Source: CAYJLF01 sp964371055 (GTDB lineage Bacteria > Eisenbacteria > RBG-16-71-46 > CAIMUX01). Taken from it: 64,000 nt of DNA. The stretch spans positions 104,668 through 168,667 of the forward strand of contig CAYJLF010000010.1 of the NCBI GenBank assembly GCA_964371055.1, given 5' to 3'. The notes under the pieces are model-generated. The model was given only the letters and a program-made list of their open reading frames with translations. It was not told the DNA's origin and ran no database searches. Both the position numbers and the translations under genes were made by a program. Within the stretch, counting starts at the first letter, position 1. Every line of letters begins with the position of its first letter. Below, piece by piece: positions 44,820-52,705 of the stretch.

Positions 44820-45283
44820 CTACAGCGCGGCCCACGGATGCACAACGAAGCCCTGCGTCCGATACGCCCGGTTGCCTGAGTAGATCAGAACTCCCGGGGC
44901 GTCCGGTTGATCACTCAGCTTTCTCCAGTATTCCAGGCCCTGGAAGAAGTCCGAGGCCACCGTCATTCCCGACTTGATCTCGATTGGTGTGAGACTGGAC
45001 CCAAGGTCGAGCAAGAGATCGATCTCGTGCCCCATCGAGTCACGCCAGAGCGGCCGGCCAGGGACTGGCTGACCTTCTCCAGGAGCAGGAAGTTCTGTGA
45101 GCCGCTCAGGATGAAACGCCCTGGTCTCGCCTCCTCATCCACCAGCGTCTGGATGTAGGAGAAGAGGTCCGGCGTGCGCTCTACTTCGTCCAGAATCACG
45201 GACCCGGTGAACCGGTGCAGGAAACCTCGAGGATCCTCCCGTGCGAAGCGGCCGCCATCAGGTCCCTCAAGCGAGCAGATTGA
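44820..45283 (-). pseudogene. Remnant of a DUF4143-family AAA ATPase
   Basis: Two fragments in different frames. The first (about 45283 to 45050) reads EDPRGFLHRF, VILDEVERTPDLFSYIQTLV and RFILSGSQNFLLLEKVSQSL, the Walker-B and sensor region of this ATPase family. The second (about 45060 to 44820) reads LWRDSMGHEIDLLLDLG and PIEIKSGMTVASDFFQGLEYW, the C-terminal nuclease-like part. The Walker-A half and about 200 middle residues are missing and a frame change joins the pieces. Family members often behave as mobile or antitoxin-like genes. A 10-bp inverted repeat sits at its 5' break. Confidence 0.8.
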
Positions 45284-45303
45284 ATATCAGATGTTCAATC
45301 TGC
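45275..45303. repeat. Perfect 10-bp inverted repeat
   Basis: GCAGATTGAA and TTCAATCTGC flank a 9-nt loop. It overlaps the truncated 5' edge of the ATPase remnant and lies 60 nt past the stop of the PEP-CTERM gene at 45364. It may therefore be that gene's terminator or a scar of the rearrangement. Confidence 0.6.
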
Positions 45304-45363
45304 AAGATCCCGTCGGTCGAGTCAAGAGCCTCCCGCGTACCCCCCGTCGCTATCGCCACTCGC

Positions 45364-46005
45364 CTATGTGCGCTTCCGCCGCTGGGTGAGGCGCCGTCCC
45401 ACGAGAAAGCCGATCCCCGAGGCCAGCAAGACGATGCCTGCCGGCTCCGGCACCGGCGTGGCGACGAAGTCGAAGTTCGCGGCCGTAAATGTCGACATGG
45501 CGTCGCGTCCCGCCTGGCCCTCGAAGTTGGTCAAGCGCGCCAGGATCTTCAGATCGGAATCGGAGTAGCTGAGGTCCGTCGAGTAGACCAACCGCGCCAG
45601 GTCAAGACCGCTGTTGAAGTAGACGAAGAACCCCGGGGCCGATTGGGTGATCTGATCAGCGATCAGGTCGGCGGCTGCGCCGGCGGAGAACGCCGTGCCC
45701 GGATTTCCGTCGTTGTCGAACGTCCTCAGCACGATGACGTTGGCGTCGTGCGGCAGGCTGCCGACGACGTCGTTGGCGAACGCAAGGTTATCGCCGATCC
45801 CGAAGACTCCGGTGTCGAACGCGAAGACATCGCTCGCGGTGGAGAACGAAATGAACGACTCGCCGCCGACAATCTGACGCCCCGGTGTGATCAGCGCGTC
45901 GCTGCCGGCAAACGGATTACTGTCGAACATGAAGGTCGCGGCCTGCACCGGCGCGCTGAGCATGAGCGCCGAGGCCGCGAAGACGAGAATCGAGTGCCGA
46001 AACAT
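45364..46005 (-). CDS. PEP-CTERM sorting-domain protein
   Basis: 213 residues. Signal peptide MFRHSILVFAASALMLSAPVQA, then a body of unknown function (GVFGIGDNLAFANDVVGSL, YSDSDLKILARLTNFEG). The tail VPEPAGIVLLASGIGFLVG then RRLTQRRKRT is a textbook PEP-CTERM. The start at 46005 is preceded by a weak GGGGG; an in-frame ATG at 46032 is an alternative. A 20-bp element at 46080-46099 is nearly identical to one upstream of the PEP-CTERM gene at 62300. Confidence 0.85.
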   Translation of the reverse strand: MFRHSILVFAASALMLSAPVQAATFMFDSNPFAGSDALITPGRQIVGGESFISFSTASDVFAFDTGVFGIGDNLAFANDVVGSLPHDANVIVLRTFDNDGNPGTAFSAGAAADLIADQITQSAPGFFVYFNSGLDLARLVYSTDLSYSDSDLKILARLTNFEGQAGRDAMSTFTAANFDFVATPVPEPAGIVLLASGIGFLVGRRLTQRRKRT

Positions 46006-46079
46006 CCAATACCCCCGTTTTATCAGCAGCATCCCGCGCGGTCTCCCGCGTGCGGAGTGCTCTCCGTGCGAAGAATGAC

Positions 46080-46099
46080 AATGAGAATAAGTCGCAGAA
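46080..46099 (-). promoter_or_regulatory. Shared 20-bp upstream element, copy 1
   Basis: Differs at two of 20 positions from 63000-63019. It lies 75 bp before the start codon at 46005. It reads TTCTGCGACT then TATTCTCATT on the gene's strand and resembles a Fur-box half (GACAAT GAGAAT on the plus strand). The regulator is unknown. Confidence 0.6.
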
Positions 46100-46157
46100 T
46101 GATGCCTGCGAGCCCCGGACGCAAGGGGATTCCCATGGAGACCGGTTGAATCACAGC

Positions 46158-46853
46158 TCACCCCGCGCGCTCGACCGGCACGGGTCCCTGCTCATCGCGC
46201 ATCCGGAAGTGCGGGACGGCGAAACTGTCCGGCTGGGTCGCGAACCGCCGCTGGTTCTCCTCGGACACGAAGTAGAACGTTCTCCCGCCGTGCTCCGATC
46301 GAGGCGACCGGCGGGCCGGAACGAAGCGCTGGCCGGTCACCGGATCGGTGAGCGGTCCGCACCAGCGCGGAGGATCTGCTTCGAACTTCCGTTTCGACTC
46401 GGGATCCGCGAAGTAGAAGACCTCGAAGTTGAGCGAACTCCGGTGCGAGGCCTCGATGCGGGCGGGACGGCGGGCATCCACCGGGTCCTGGACCCGGAGC
46501 TCGCGTGACTTCATGTGAGGATCCGGGTCTTGCACGAAGACCGCCACGCAGGGGCTTCAGCAGAAGCCGACCGGGCGGCCGTTGACGTAGATCGCCCGGA
46601 TCTTGGGATTGAGCCGGGCCGGGCGGACCATGCAACGGTCGTTGAGCGTGCGGGAACCGTCCTCGTAGATCAGACGGGGCATCCGGGAGGTGCTGTCATC
46701 ATAGACGGGGCACGCCAGCTCCGCGACGAGCCGGACTTCGTCCTCCCGGCCGCAACCGAGGGGACCAAGTGCGACGAGAAGGGCGAGAGACACCGGGATG
46801 GCAGAGAGCGCTCTGCGTCCAGCCCGGCCTGGGATTGAGCTCCACTTTCGCAT
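46158..46853 (-). CDS. Candidate selenoprotein: YHS-domain lipoprotein with in-frame TGA at a conserved Cys position
   Basis: The frame from ATG 46853 runs to 46158 with a single TGA at 46557-46559. Before it is a lipoprotein signal (LALLVALGPLGC) and the first half of a YHS-like module ending IYVNGRPVGFC. After it the same frame continues SPCVAVFVQDPDPHM, then two more YHS-like stretches (FEVFYFADPESKRKFEADP and RTFYFVSEENQRRFATQP). YHS domains commonly read FCC-x2-C-xxxF, so TGA sits exactly at the second Cys. A stem-loop 14 nt downstream fits a bacterial SECIS. As selenoprotein it has 231 residues. The alternative is two separate products, 98 residues ending at TGA plus a GTG start at 46547, or a nonsense mutation of TGC. 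Confidence 0.55.
46526..46542 (-). promoter_or_regulatory. SECIS-like stem-loop downstream of the in-frame TGA
   Basis: On the minus strand GGTCTT-CGTGC-AAGACC forms a perfect 6-bp stem with a 5-nt loop having G in its first two positions. The loop begins 20 nt after the TGA, inside the 16-37 nt window described for bacterial SECIS elements. Confidence 0.45.
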
Positions 46854-47019
46854 GAGAGACGACTCCGATCGCCGCCAGAACACCCCGGCGGACCGGCTCC
46901 AAACCCGGATCGAAGGCGCCGGTTCCAGCGGTTACAGACTCCACTCCCGGGTGGGCGGCAGGCGGGAGGCGCGGCGCTGCCGTCGGCCCTTCGGGTTCGG
47001 AGCCTCGACCGGTCGGATG

Positions 47020-48015
47020 CTAGGGAGCCAGCAGTGAGTCGAGAGCCGAGATCGGGAGTGCCGCCAGGCGAAGGACTGCTGGATACGCGCTATAAGGCAT
47101 CGTCTCCACGAACGCGGAGTCGTTCGCGACGCGGTAGACGGAGTGGGCGCCAGCGTGGAGTGTGTATGCGCCGTTCAATGGTCCATCCAGAAACAGAATG
47201 TACTCTGTGTTTCCAGAGAAGAGGGGAAGCGATACGCGCTTCGCAACGGAAAGGGATGAGCGCGTGAGTCGTATCGTGAGAAGAGAGCCGTTGTCGATAG
47301 GGTTGAGCGAGTGGTATGTGTGACTCACCCGGACCGTCAAATCACCGTCAATGCGGTGAGGGTTGCTTGTGTACGAAGTGACTGAGACCGTCTGTGGACC
47401 AGCGAGTGAGGTCGCTCTGAAAACGTTCTCGGCGGATAGTCGCATCGCGGCGGGTGCGTGCGCCGCAATGGCGCTAAGAAGGTGTGCTTTGAGTACAGAG
47501 AGGGGAAAGAGTGACTTGTCGAGGAAGGCAATGCTGTCCGCGTCGGTGATGTGATAGCGCCCGGCGGATAGAGCTAATCGGCGCAGGCCCTGAGTGAACG
47601 ATAGAGGGAGTACAACGCGTTCACCCGCAGAGAGAGGGCTTGCATCCGTGAAGTAGTCGAGGTAGACGACACGTTCCCCGGAGGCGTACATACCTTGGAA
47701 CGCCGCCAAAACGGTGACGGTGATAGGAACACGGGGTCCGCCGGGTGGGGCGCCCACGCTGTCGACGATCGCGATCACGTAGTCCGGTGCGAGCTCCAGG
47801 AGGGCGACAAGTTCATCGAGGTGGGCTTGGGGGGTCCGCGGAAAGTTGTACACTTTGCCGGACGCGTCGGCGCCGGAGCATGCGAGGGCAAAGGTCGCGA
47901 GCAGAGGAACGAACGCGCGATGGAGGCTGCGCAGCGGGCACCTGCTGGAGGGCCGACGGGACGTTGGCCGCGGGCCGGGTGGTTGGGGCGTGGGCGTTGC
48001 GAGGAGAGTGATCAT
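47020..48015 (-). CDS. Putative lipoprotein of unknown function with atypical composition
   Basis: 331 residues from ATG 48015 (GGAGG four bases upstream). After a basic, proline-rich leader comes a hydrophobic segment ending in a lipobox-like LATFALACS near residue 46, so the true start may be later. The body is Leu/Ser-rich and all-beta in appearance (VSHTYHSLNPIDNGSLLTI, GNTEYILFLDGPL). I recognise no family. Its codons use A and T in third positions far more than the neighbours, suggesting recent acquisition. It is divergent from the sigma54-type gene at 48366. Confidence 0.6.
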   Translation of the reverse strand: MITLLATPTPQPPGPRPTSRRPSSRCPLRSLHRAFVPLLATFALACSGADASGKVYNFPRTPQAHLDELVALLELAPDYVIAIVDSVGAPPGGPRVPITVTVLAAFQGMYASGERVVYLDYFTDASPLSAGERVVLPLSFTQGLRRLALSAGRYHITDADSIAFLDKSLFPLSVLKAHLLSAIAAHAPAAMRLSAENVFRATSLAGPQTVSVTSYTSNPHRIDGDLTVRVSHTYHSLNPIDNGSLLTIRLTRSSLSVAKRVSLPLFSGNTEYILFLDGPLNGAYTLHAGAHSVYRVANDSAFVETMPYSAYPAVLRLAALPISALDSLLAP

Positions 48016-48365
48016 GCGGCCTCCGCTTGGTCCGGGTGGGCCCGGGGATCGGGTGTACGGTCGAGAGGTCGGGATACAAGCCGCCCAAGGCATCATACAC
48101 TCGACTCCGGCGTTCGGGCTTCATCCCGGCAAGCCAGTGGCCTCGGCCGGTGGACCTCCGGGGCGCGTTCTCCCACCATACCGTCTCTCGGGCACCACAC
48201 CTGTGCCGGAGCGGCACGCCGCCGCAGCCTGATGACCCGCGGAAAACGAGGTTATCTCGTCTTCGACCGCTCGGCACGCCTCTTGCCTCACCCCCCCCTG
48301 GAACGCCGGCGCGGCCCGCCGGCGACCGGAGGATCAGCCAGTCACCAAGGGAAAGGGGGAGCGCC
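48016..48365. other. Divergent intergenic region
   Basis: 350 bp without a supported gene. It holds the sigma54-like promoter at 48273-48286 and a small inverted repeat ACGAG-N5-CTCGT (48246-48260) that could bind an activator. Confidence 0.5.
48273..48286 (+). promoter_or_regulatory. Sigma54-like promoter
   Basis: GGCACG-N4-TTGC with the invariant GG and GC 10 nt apart, 80 nt before the ATG at 48366. Only the T before GG deviates from the core consensus. Confidence 0.5.
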
Positions 48366-49082
48366 ATGCCCACCACCAGGAATCAGATGCAGGCCTGGAT
48401 CACCGCCGCGATCATCGCGTCGTTCTCTGTCACCACCGCTCACGCCGGCTCCAACTTCCTGGGTGGCGTGCGCCTCAACGCCGGTCTCCCGCAGGGAGAG
48501 TGGAGTGATCGGATCGACACGGAGGCCTTCGGAGCGGCCGTGCAGTGCTTCTACGCCCCGGACTCGAGCCCGGTGGCGGTCGGCGTCGACCTGGGGTGGT
48601 CGAACTACGGATCTGAGTCACGGGAAGAAGCCTTCGCGCCCCACATCCCCGAGGTCACAGTCGACGTGGAGACGTGGAACAACTTCGCTCAAGGGTTCTT
48701 CGTGCTGCGCGGGCAGGTTCCGCGAGGACCCATCCAGGTCTACGGCGATGCCCTCGTCGGATTCAACTACCTCTATACGGAGTCGACTGTCACCGACGAT
48801 CGTGGAGGGGACGACATCGCCTCCACGACGAATCAGGACGACACCGCGTTCGCCTATGGCCTCGGCGGTGGCGCCCTGGTGCCGGTCTGGCAACGCACGA
48901 ACAGTTCCCGCGGGATTCAGCAGGTGTCGATCGATCTCGGCGCGCGGTACATCTGGGGCGGCCAGGCGGAGTACCTGAAGGAAGGCTCTCTCCGCCGCGA
49001 GGACGGCCGCGTCAGCTTCGAAACGATCGAGTCGCGGACTAACCTGACCCAGGTCCACCTGGGAGTCACCACCCGGTTCTGA
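48366..49082 (+). CDS. Small outer-membrane beta-barrel protein
   Basis: 238 residues. Signal peptide (QAWITAAIIASFSVTTAHAG), then alternating strands typical of an OmpW/OmpA-like barrel (FLGGVRLNAGLPQGEW, VAVGVDLGWSNYG, GPIQVYGDALVGFNYLY, AFAYGLGGGALVPVW), ending in the aromatic VHLGVTTRF expected for BAM insertion. GGGGGAG lies four bases upstream of the ATG. A sigma54-like promoter precedes it, implying induction by an enhancer-binding regulator not found here. Confidence 0.75.
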   Translation: MPTTRNQMQAWITAAIIASFSVTTAHAGSNFLGGVRLNAGLPQGEWSDRIDTEAFGAAVQCFYAPDSSPVAVGVDLGWSNYGSESREEAFAPHIPEVTVDVETWNNFAQGFFVLRGQVPRGPIQVYGDALVGFNYLYTESTVTDDRGGDDIASTTNQDDTAFAYGLGGGALVPVWQRTNSSRGIQQVSIDLGARYIWGGQAEYLKEGSLRREDGRVSFETIESRTNLTQVHLGVTTRF

Positions 49083-49219
49083 CCGGCCCGGCGCCCGGGT
49101 CCGGCGCGGGCGGGGGGCCACCCACCCTCGCCCGCGTAGCCGTCGTTTCCATGGCCGGGAGCGCCCGCGCGAAGCCCAGGCGGCGGGCAGGCCGGTCCGC
49201 TCCCGCGTCGACAGCAGGC

Positions 49220-49250
49220 TTGACCGATCCGGCGGCGCCCGTGCTAAGAT
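49220..49250 (+). promoter_or_regulatory. Promoter giving a leaderless transcript
   Basis: TTGACC (49220-49225) and TAAGAT (49245-49250), 19 nt apart; the -10 box ends only nine bases before the GTG start at 49260, so transcription would begin at or next to the start codon. Confidence 0.4.
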
Positions 49251-49259
49251 CCGCCCACT

Positions 49260-50087
49260 GTGTCAAAGTCCAATCTCATCCTCACCCTGCCTAGCGGGAT
49301 GTGTGTCGCGACCAGCCTCGGAATCGAGGGGTTGGCCCGCCACTACAGCCCGGGGTCCGGCCAGGTCTTCCGGGGCCGGGCCATCTTCATCGACCTCAAG
49401 ATCGAGAACGGCAAGCCGGCCTTCACCTACCGGGACGAGGGGGGCTGGCGTGACGCCCGGGGCGACACCGAGTCGGCCCTGGCCGAGGTCGAGGTCAAGC
49501 GCACGAAGACCGCGCTGTCGAACAACGCGTTCAGCCTCGTGCCGATGGAGGCGTTCGCCGGCGTCTGGCTCGTCCGGACCGGGGGGCACGTCCTGCCGCT
49601 CGCTCCGGCGGAGGAGGTCGTTCGTTTCGCCGGCCATGCCTGGCGGGCGGACATGACGCCCACCGACATCGCCGCCCTCGTCGGCCTGCCCCACCAGAGC
49701 GCGCGCGAGCCGCGCTGCTACATGGTGCTGGGTCCGGCGGAACTGGTCATCCTGACCAACCTGACCCCGGCGGAGTACGCGTGGTACGCCACCCACTGCC
49801 GCGGGAAGCAGTTCCGCCAGGTGATCTTCACCGAGATCGTGCCCGACCCGCGCCAGCTCCTGGCGGAGAGGTCGTTCGAGGCGGCCCACGCGGAACTGGT
49901 GGCGAACTCGGACAAGAAGACGAAGACGATCTACTACGGCAGCGCCTTCGACCGGGTGCCGTTCAAGTCGTGGATCGGGTACGACGCGGCCCGCCAGGGC
50001 GGGCTGTACATCGCTGACCACGAGCGCATGACGGTTCATCGCTTCCCGGAGCCGATCCCGGGGGCTTGGGCGCGCGCGGACGGGTAG
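49260..50087 (+). CDS. Conserved-looking hypothetical protein
   Basis: 275 residues, cytosolic, no signal peptide. It starts at GTG 49260 (MSKSNLILTLPSGMCVATSLGIEGLARHY). Coding character is convincing, but I recognise no family. Notable stretches are FTEIVPDPRQLLAERSFEAA and KKTKTIYYGSAFDRVPFKSW. No Shine-Dalgarno sequence is visible and the promoter lies directly upstream, consistent with a leaderless mRNA. Confidence 0.65.
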   Translation: MSKSNLILTLPSGMCVATSLGIEGLARHYSPGSGQVFRGRAIFIDLKIENGKPAFTYRDEGGWRDARGDTESALAEVEVKRTKTALSNNAFSLVPMEAFAGVWLVRTGGHVLPLAPAEEVVRFAGHAWRADMTPTDIAALVGLPHQSAREPRCYMVLGPAELVILTNLTPAEYAWYATHCRGKQFRQVIFTEIVPDPRQLLAERSFEAAHAELVANSDKKTKTIYYGSAFDRVPFKSWIGYDAARQGGLYIADHERMTVHRFPEPIPGAWARADG

Positions 50088-50109
50088 CGGGTCGAAGTCC
50101 CGCGTGCCG

Positions 50110-50388
50110 TCAATCTTCCGTATCCTGAGCAACGTCGGACGGCCAACCCGCCGGCCAGTAGGCCTTCATCTTCCCCAGGTGGACACTGACGGCGACGGCG
50201 ACGGCGATCAGGAGTAGCCGCAGCCACCACTGCGTCGCGACGAAACCGGCGGTGTAGCCGGTCAAGAGCCACAAGAACACAATGGTGGTGATCTTGGGCC
50301 GGAGGGTGATACCCCTCCCCTCGTGTTAGCCTCTGATGTAGGCGCCGCACCATCGATGGGTCATCAGCCACGGATAGACGCGCCGCGA
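50110..50388 (-). pseudogene. DUF454 (YbaN-like) membrane protein remnant with an in-frame TAA
   Basis: Reading the minus strand gives SRRVYPWLMTHRWCGAYIRG, then TAA (about 50328), then HEGRGITLRPKITTIVFLWL and two hydrophobic segments ending WWLRLLLIAVAVAVSVHLGKM. Both sides of the TAA fit the DUF454 core (WLxxHRxxGxYIRdxxexrGIxxrxK), so a single nonsense change interrupts the frame. The N-terminal third is not recognisable. The other frames here are not coding. Confidence 0.65.
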
Positions 50389-50529
50389 TCGAGGCCGGGG
50401 ATCCCGACGATCGGCAGCAACTCCTGGCCCGCATCACCAGTAAGTGCAGACGCGGAAACGAGCGCTCCGCCGGTGCTCATCCGCGGAACCGCCGTTGAGC
50501 TGGGACCTCCAGCGTGAGGAGAACGACTC

Positions 50530-51786
50530 ATGTCACCTGTCAGCTTCCGGCCCGCACGCCGTGCAGGCGTGGCATCCGTGCTTCTGGCTGCGGCGTATCT
50601 GACGCCGGGCGCTGCGTCGACGCCGGGCCGGGCCTCCGTGCCGGAGGAGCCTCCGGCCGCATCGGCCCGCTGGGTCAGCGTACCGTTCGTCCTGGATCAC
50701 AACCGCGCGATCGTGGAGGTTGAGTTCGTTCGGGCCGACGGGACGATCCGCCTCGCGCGCGCCTGGGTGGACACCGGCGATCCTATCCTGAGCCTGACCG
50801 AGCCGCTCGCCCGGGACCTCGGTCTCGATCTGTCGGCATGGAAAGAGGGCGAGCGCTTCGTCGAGCTCTTATCGCCGCCGCCCATGCGCCTGGGAGGCAT
50901 GCCGCTGGATGTGGAGGGGGTGAAGACACGGGTGCACGCCCGCGCGCTCGTGCAGCCGGGCATCCACGCCGAGGCGAATCTCCCTGCGAGCGTCTTGCGG
51001 CACGCCTGCGTGGTTCTCGACTATCCGGCCCGACTCCTCACCGTCGCGCGTCCCGGCGTCCTCCAGCCGCGCGGCGCGGCGATCCCATGCCGGGTTCACC
51101 CGGAAACCGGCCTGTTCATGGTCACCGCGATGGCGGATGGAGAGGCGATTCCGCTTGGCGTGGACAACGGGTCGGCCGGCACCTGGGTCTCGGATACGTT
51201 GATCACCGCCTGGGCGGGCCGGCACCCCGATTGGCCGCGAGCCACGGGTGCCGTCGGAAGCGCGAACTTCTTCGGTTTCCCGTTCGAGTCAGAAGGCACG
51301 CTCCTCTCTCTGCCGGAGTTGGGGCTGGGATCGCTGCGGGTGCGAGACGTCGGTCTGCTCGGACTCGATCAGGGCCTCTTCGACTGGTACTCCGGGAAAT
51401 CGGCGGGACCGGTCCTCGGCTTTCTCGGTGCCAACGTGCTGCGACGCTTCCGGCTCGAAATCGACTTCCTCAACCAGATGACCTACTGGGAGGCTGGTCT
51501 GCCGGTCGACTCCGGCGACTTCGACATCGTCGGCCTCACCGTTCGCCCTGGGGCGGACAGCACCTTCGCGGTGGCCGGCGTGGTCAAGCGGAACGGCCAG
51601 CCGGCGGTCGACGGCGTGCAGCCGGGCGACAGGATTGTCCGTATCGACACTCTGGACACGTCGCAGGCGACCATGGGCGCGGTCGTGGATGCTCTCCGCG
51701 GAACGCCGGAGTCCACCCGCATGCTCGTGCTGGAGCGGGAGGGGAAGCGAATCACGGTTCAGGCCAAGGTGACACGTCTCCCGTAG
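50530..51786 (+). CDS. Retropepsin-like aspartyl protease with PDZ domain
   Basis: 418 residues, exported (signal at about 10-30, VASVLLAAAYLTPGAAS). Two aspartyl-protease lobes are suggested: AWVDTGDPILSLTEPLA (Asp-Thr-Gly) and PLGVDNGSAGTWV (Asp-Asn-Gly, a less usual second site), with FLGANVLRRFRLEIDFLNQ after. A C-terminal PDZ domain (about 340-415: GVVKRNGQPAVDGVQPGDRIVRID) follows. GAGGAG lies eight bases upstream of the ATG. The last 35 bp are antisense to the MNIO partner gene. Confidence 0.8.
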   Translation: MSPVSFRPARRAGVASVLLAAAYLTPGAASTPGRASVPEEPPAASARWVSVPFVLDHNRAIVEVEFVRADGTIRLARAWVDTGDPILSLTEPLARDLGLDLSAWKEGERFVELLSPPPMRLGGMPLDVEGVKTRVHARALVQPGIHAEANLPASVLRHACVVLDYPARLLTVARPGVLQPRGAAIPCRVHPETGLFMVTAMADGEAIPLGVDNGSAGTWVSDTLITAWAGRHPDWPRATGAVGSANFFGFPFESEGTLLSLPELGLGSLRVRDVGLLGLDQGLFDWYSGKSAGPVLGFLGANVLRRFRLEIDFLNQMTYWEAGLPVDSGDFDIVGLTVRPGADSTFAVAGVVKRNGQPAVDGVQPGDRIVRIDTLDTSQATMGAVVDALRGTPESTRMLVLEREGKRITVQAKVTRLP

Positions 51787-52705
51787 GCGTGGGCGGACCC
51801 GGCGGATCGTCGACCGCGGCCAATACCCCCTCTTCGATCAGTCCCGCGATGATCTCCTCGCCCTCGCCGGGGTCGGCTCCGAGTCGCTCCACCTCGGCCG
51901 CGAGCTCGGCCGGCGTACGTGGCTCCGCCGCGTACGCGAGGACCGTGTTCAGCTCCTCCGTGATCTCGGCGACCCCGACCGGGCGCTTCATGCGCGGGCC
52001 ATCGTCCGGGACGATCTCGAGCAGCAGCGGCTCCGTCCGGGAGGCGTGGACCCGGGTCCGGGGCGCTGGCAGTCCGGGCTCGAAGATCGCCTGGGTGAGC
52101 TCTCGCCCGGAGCGGACGAGCAGGTCGTGGATCTCGTCGCGGAGATCGGCCGTGCCCGCGGGGGCGCGGTGCAACGCCTTCCCGGCGGCGAGACGGAAGC
52201 GCGGGGACTCCGGCGTCAAGGCGGTCCCCCGGCCGTTCGGCTCCGGTGCCGTCCGATCCAATGCCCCCGGGTTCCGCCGCCGCAGCAGGACGACCGTCTG
52301 CTCGAGGCGCGCGAGCGGGGTGACGCGGCGGTCCGGCACCACGCCGATCTCCACCAGGCCCGCCAGGAAGTCGCCGAAGGCGGCCGCCATCGACCCGCGC
52401 TCCATCACCACCTTCGCGAAGCCGTCGGTGGCGAAGAAGCGGCGGACCCGAGCGGCGCCCCCGCCCGATGCGACCGCCAGGGCCGCGGCCGAGGGGTACT
52501 CCTGCCCGAGCACGGCGAGGGCGCGCAGCGGACGGTCGGGGTCGGCCCGCCAGGCGCGGGCATCGGGGCGCGCGAGCCAGGCCCGCTCCTCCGTGGTCAG
52601 CATGTCGTTCGGGAGAGCGCCGGCGGGATCCGCGACGACGCGGGTGGCGAAGTCCGGGTCGAAGAACATGCGGACCATGACCCGTTGCAGGGCGAGGCGG
52701 CTCAT
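51752..52705 (-). CDS. MNIO partner protein with possible RiPP-recognition-like C-terminus
   Basis: 317 residues, translationally coupled to the MNIO gene (ATGA at 52702-52705). The N-terminus (LQRVMVRMFFDPDFATRVVADP) resembles short helical domains found beside DUF692 proteins. The C-terminal 80 residues (VGVAEITEELNTVLAYAAEP, then TPAELAAEVERLGADPGEGEE) look winged-helix/PqqD-like, which would suit substrate-peptide binding; that is inference. The body is helical and Arg/Ala-rich. The function must be tied to the upstream enzyme. Confidence 0.7.
   Translation of the reverse strand: MSRLALQRVMVRMFFDPDFATRVVADPAGALPNDMLTTEERAWLARPDARAWRADPDRPLRALAVLGQEYPSAAALAVASGGGAARVRRFFATDGFAKVVMERGSMAAAFGDFLAGLVEIGVVPDRRVTPLARLEQTVVLLRRRNPGALDRTAPEPNGRGTALTPESPRFRLAAGKALHRAPAGTADLRDEIHDLLVRSGRELTQAIFEPGLPAPRTRVHASRTEPLLLEIVPDDGPRMKRPVGVAEITEELNTVLAYAAEPRTPAELAAEVERLGADPGEGEEIIAGLIEEGVLAAVDDPPGPPTPTGDVSPWPEP

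Noticed and set aside
46557..46559. TGA read simply as the end of a 98-residue lipoprotein, with a separate GTG-started gene after it
   Set aside because: Not excluded, but less likely: the same frame continues immediately, the residues on both sides complete one YHS motif, and the downstream start has no ribosome-binding site.
50036..50437. 133-codon minus-strand frame over the DUF454 remnant
   Set aside because: Wrong frame: low-complexity Arg/His-rich product, whereas a neighbouring frame gives recognisable DUF454 residues.
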